In this document: positions 62,230-64,000 of the stretch, in pieces
Numbering within the stretch: the stretch's first letter is position 1
Layout: every line of letters starts with the position of its first letter
Assembly: GCF_001905905.1 (NCBI RefSeq)
Contig: NZ_LIVT01000002.1
Location: forward strand, 1 to 64,000
Source of the DNA: Streptomyces sp. CB02366
GTDB taxonomy: Bacteria; Actinomycetota; Actinomycetes; Streptomycetales; Streptomycetaceae
Direction of reading: 5' to 3'
DNA length: 64,000 bases
The notes under the pieces: model-generated
What the model was told of the DNA's origin: nothing
Databases searched by the model: none
Seen by the model: only the letters and a program-made list of their open reading frames with translations
Made by a program: the position numbers and the translations under genes

Positions 62230-62502
62230 GGGCGCGGCGGGCGGCCGGGCCGCGGCGCTCCGGCGTGCGCTCCGCGCCATCGGTCGGCCGCCCGCTCCCC
62301 GCACATCCGGTGTGAGCCCGGGGCGTGTTCGACCGCCCGCGCCCGGCCGCGCGCCCCGGGCGAGCCCCGTGGGCGGAGCGCGCGGTTCCCTTCCCGCGCA
62401 CTCCAGGTTTGACCCGGGTTTGGGGAAAAGGGTTCGCTCCCGGAGTACGGCGTACGCGAAACTGGGTCGGCCTCTGCCTGCCGCCGATTCCGAGAGACAC
62501 GC

Positions 62503-64000
62503 GTGCTCATACAACTCCTGCGGGTCCATCTGGGCCCGTACAAGAAACCCATCGCGCTGCTGGTGCTCCTCCAGCTGCTGCAGACCTGCGCCACCCTGTA
62601 TCTGCCCAGCCTGAACGCCGACATCATCGACAACGGTGTCGTCGAGGGCGACACCGGCTACATCCTGGAGTTCGGCGGTCTCATGATCGTCGTCAGCGTC
62701 CTCCAGATCGTCTGCAACGTGGGGGCCGTGTACTACGGCGCCCGCACGGCCTCCGCGCTCGGCCGCGACGTGCGGGCCGCCGTCTTCGACCGGGTGCAGT
62801 CCTTCTCCGCCCGTGAGCTGGGGCGGTTCGGGGCGCCCTCGCTGATCACCCGGACCACCAACGACGTCCAGCAGATCCAGATGCTGGTGCTGCTGGCGTT
62901 CACCCTGATGGTGTCGGCCCCGATCATGTGCGTCGGCGGCATCATCATGGCGCTCGGGCAGGACGTGCCGCTCTCCGCGGTGCTGCTGGCGGTGGTGCCG
63001 GTGCTCGGCGTCTCGGTGGGGCTGATCGTGAAGCGGATGGGCCCCCTGTTCCGCACCATGCAGGAGCGGCTGGACGGCGTGAACCGGGTGCTGCGCGAGC
63101 AGATCACCGGCAACCGGGTCATCCGGGCCTTCGTCCGGGACAAGTACGAGGAGGAGCGGTTCCGGGGTGCGAACACCGAGCTGACCGACGTGTCGGTGGC
63201 GACCGGGCGGCTGATGGCGCTGATGTTCCCGACCGTGATGACGGTGGTGAACCTGTCGTCGATCGCGGTGGTGTGGTTCGGGGCGCACCGCATCGACGGC
63301 GGCGGAATGCAGATCGGCGCGCTGACCGCGTTCCTCGCCTACCTGATGCAGATCGTGATGGCCGTGATGATGGCCACCTTCATGTTCATGATGGTGCCGC
63401 GCGCCGAGGTGTGCGCCGAGCGCGTCGAGGAGGTCCTGAGGACCGAGACGAGCGTCGTACCGCCGCTCGCGCCCGTCACCGAACTGCGGCGCCACGGTCA
63501 TCTGGAGGTGCGCGGGGCGGAGTTCCGCTACCCGGGCGCGGAGGAGCCGGTGCTGCGGAACGTGGACCTGGTGGCCCGGCCCGGGGAGACGACCGCGGTC
63601 ATCGGGTCGACGGGCAGCGGGAAGTCCACGCTGCTCGGGCTCGTGCCCCGGCTGTTCGACGTGACGGGCGGCGAGGTGCTGGTCGACGGCGAGGACGTGC
63701 GGACGCTCGATCCGGCGCTGCTGGCGAAGACGGTGTCCCTGGTGCCGCAGAAGCCGTACCTGTTCTCGGGGACGGTGGCGACGAACCTGCGGTACGGGAA
63801 TCCGGACGCCACCGACGAGGAGCTGTGGCACGCGCTGGAGGTGGCGCAGGCCAAGGAGTTCGTCGAGGCGCTGGAGCACGGGCTCGACGCTCCGATCGCG
63901 CAGGGCGGCACCAACGTGTCCGGCGGCCAGCGGCAGCGGCTCGCGATCGCCCGCACGCTGGTGCAGCGGCCGGAGATCTACCTGTTCGACGACTCGTTCT
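62503..64000 (+). CDS. ABC exporter half-transporter, cut by the window edge
   Basis: At least 499 codons, running off the right edge. GTG 62503 (VLIQLLRVHLGPYKKPIAL) follows gagaga. Residues about 1-310 form the six-span exporter membrane domain (for example LITRTTNDVQQIQ and RVIRAFVRDKYEEERF), and the nucleotide-binding domain starts near 330 with Walker A GSTGSGKST at about 368, Q-loop VPQKPYLFSGT and signature NVSGGQRQR. The Walker B Asp is just reached (YLFDD). The motif set fits the first subunit of a heterodimeric multidrug-type ABC exporter, so a partner gene likely follows outside. Confidence 0.93.
   Translation, partial: MLIQLLRVHLGPYKKPIALLVLLQLLQTCATLYLPSLNADIIDNGVVEGDTGYILEFGGLMIVVSVLQIVCNVGAVYYGARTASALGRDVRAAVFDRVQSFSARELGRFGAPSLITRTTNDVQQIQMLVLLAFTLMVSAPIMCVGGIIMALGQDVPLSAVLLAVVPVLGVSVGLIVKRMGPLFRTMQERLDGVNRVLREQITGNRVIRAFVRDKYEEERFRGANTELTDVSVATGRLMALMFPTVMTVVNLSSIAVVWFGAHRIDGGGMQIGALTAFLAYLMQIVMAVMMATFMFMMVPRAEVCAERVEEVLRTETSVVPPLAPVTELRRHGHLEVRGAEFRYPGAEEPVLRNVDLVARPGETTAVIGSTGSGKSTLLGLVPRLFDVTGGEVLVDGEDVRTLDPALLAKTVSLVPQKPYLFSGTVATNLRYGNPDATDEELWHALEVAQAKEFVEALEHGLDAPIAQGGTNVSGGQRQRLAIARTLVQRPEIYLFDDSF

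Overview
The window is very GC-rich, has strong G/C at third codon positions, uses GTG/TTG starts freely and carries families typical of Streptomyces (DUF397/DUF5753 pairs, an AfsR-type SARP regulator, an FasR-fabD-fabH-acpP-fabF cluster, DUF3145, an Mbl-type actin homologue). I infer a chromosomal segment of a Streptomyces or close relative. All names come from reading the sequence; no database search was run.

Layout. 1-18893 is a type VII (ESX) secretion locus. On the minus strand are a WXG-like protein, a YbaB/EbfC-like protein, a 1196-residue coiled-coil protein, an acidic associated protein, two EsxA/EsxB-type WXG100 proteins, EccB and EccD. EccC follows on the plus strand, then the mycosin protease on minus and a plus-strand fusion of a beta-helix with two EccA-type AAA domains. 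No EccE was recognised, and a Shine-Dalgarno at the left edge shows that the operon continues outside. 19124-26363 is an accessory stretch: a membrane protein under a symmetrical palindrome, a P450/ferredoxin pair, a SnoaL-like protein, a DinB protein with an inserted HTH-like segment, a pirin, and a WhiJ/AbaA-like trio (ATP-binding protein, XRE regulator, triple DUF397 protein).

26576-32073 is the core type II fatty-acid synthase cluster plus DUF3145. 32447-47056 holds housekeeping and metabolic genes: a lipoprotein lipase, aldose epimerase, EI24 protein, Ohr, an oxidoreductase/MarR pair with palindromic operators, a zinc-ribbon protein, Mbl, an apparently degenerate GAF sensor kinase, an Lrp/AsnC regulator, MatB with a fused carboxyltransferase, and an MFS transporter. 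47343-50818 is a second T7SS-like cassette: a small WDEW protein, a 766-residue protein with a glycine-zipper segment, and a lipoprotein. It is followed by a tRNA T-arm-like scrap. 51084-59473 holds three serine hydrolases, a large SARP regulator, an ECF sigma factor without an adjacent anti-sigma, and a small secreted protein. 59746-60206 has one CAU and two Asn tRNAs. The right end has a YtxH-like protein, an FGGY sugar kinase and a truncated ABC exporter half.

The genes fall into several functional blocks: protein export (EccBCD, MycP and the EccA-like ATPase acting on Esx proteins), malonyl-CoA use (FabD/FabH/FabF) with a possible second supply route (MatB plus carboxyltransferase), and several small regulatory units. 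Short tandem repeats of 15, 17, 22, 34 and about 48 bp sit at gene ends and in flexible linkers through the middle of the window.
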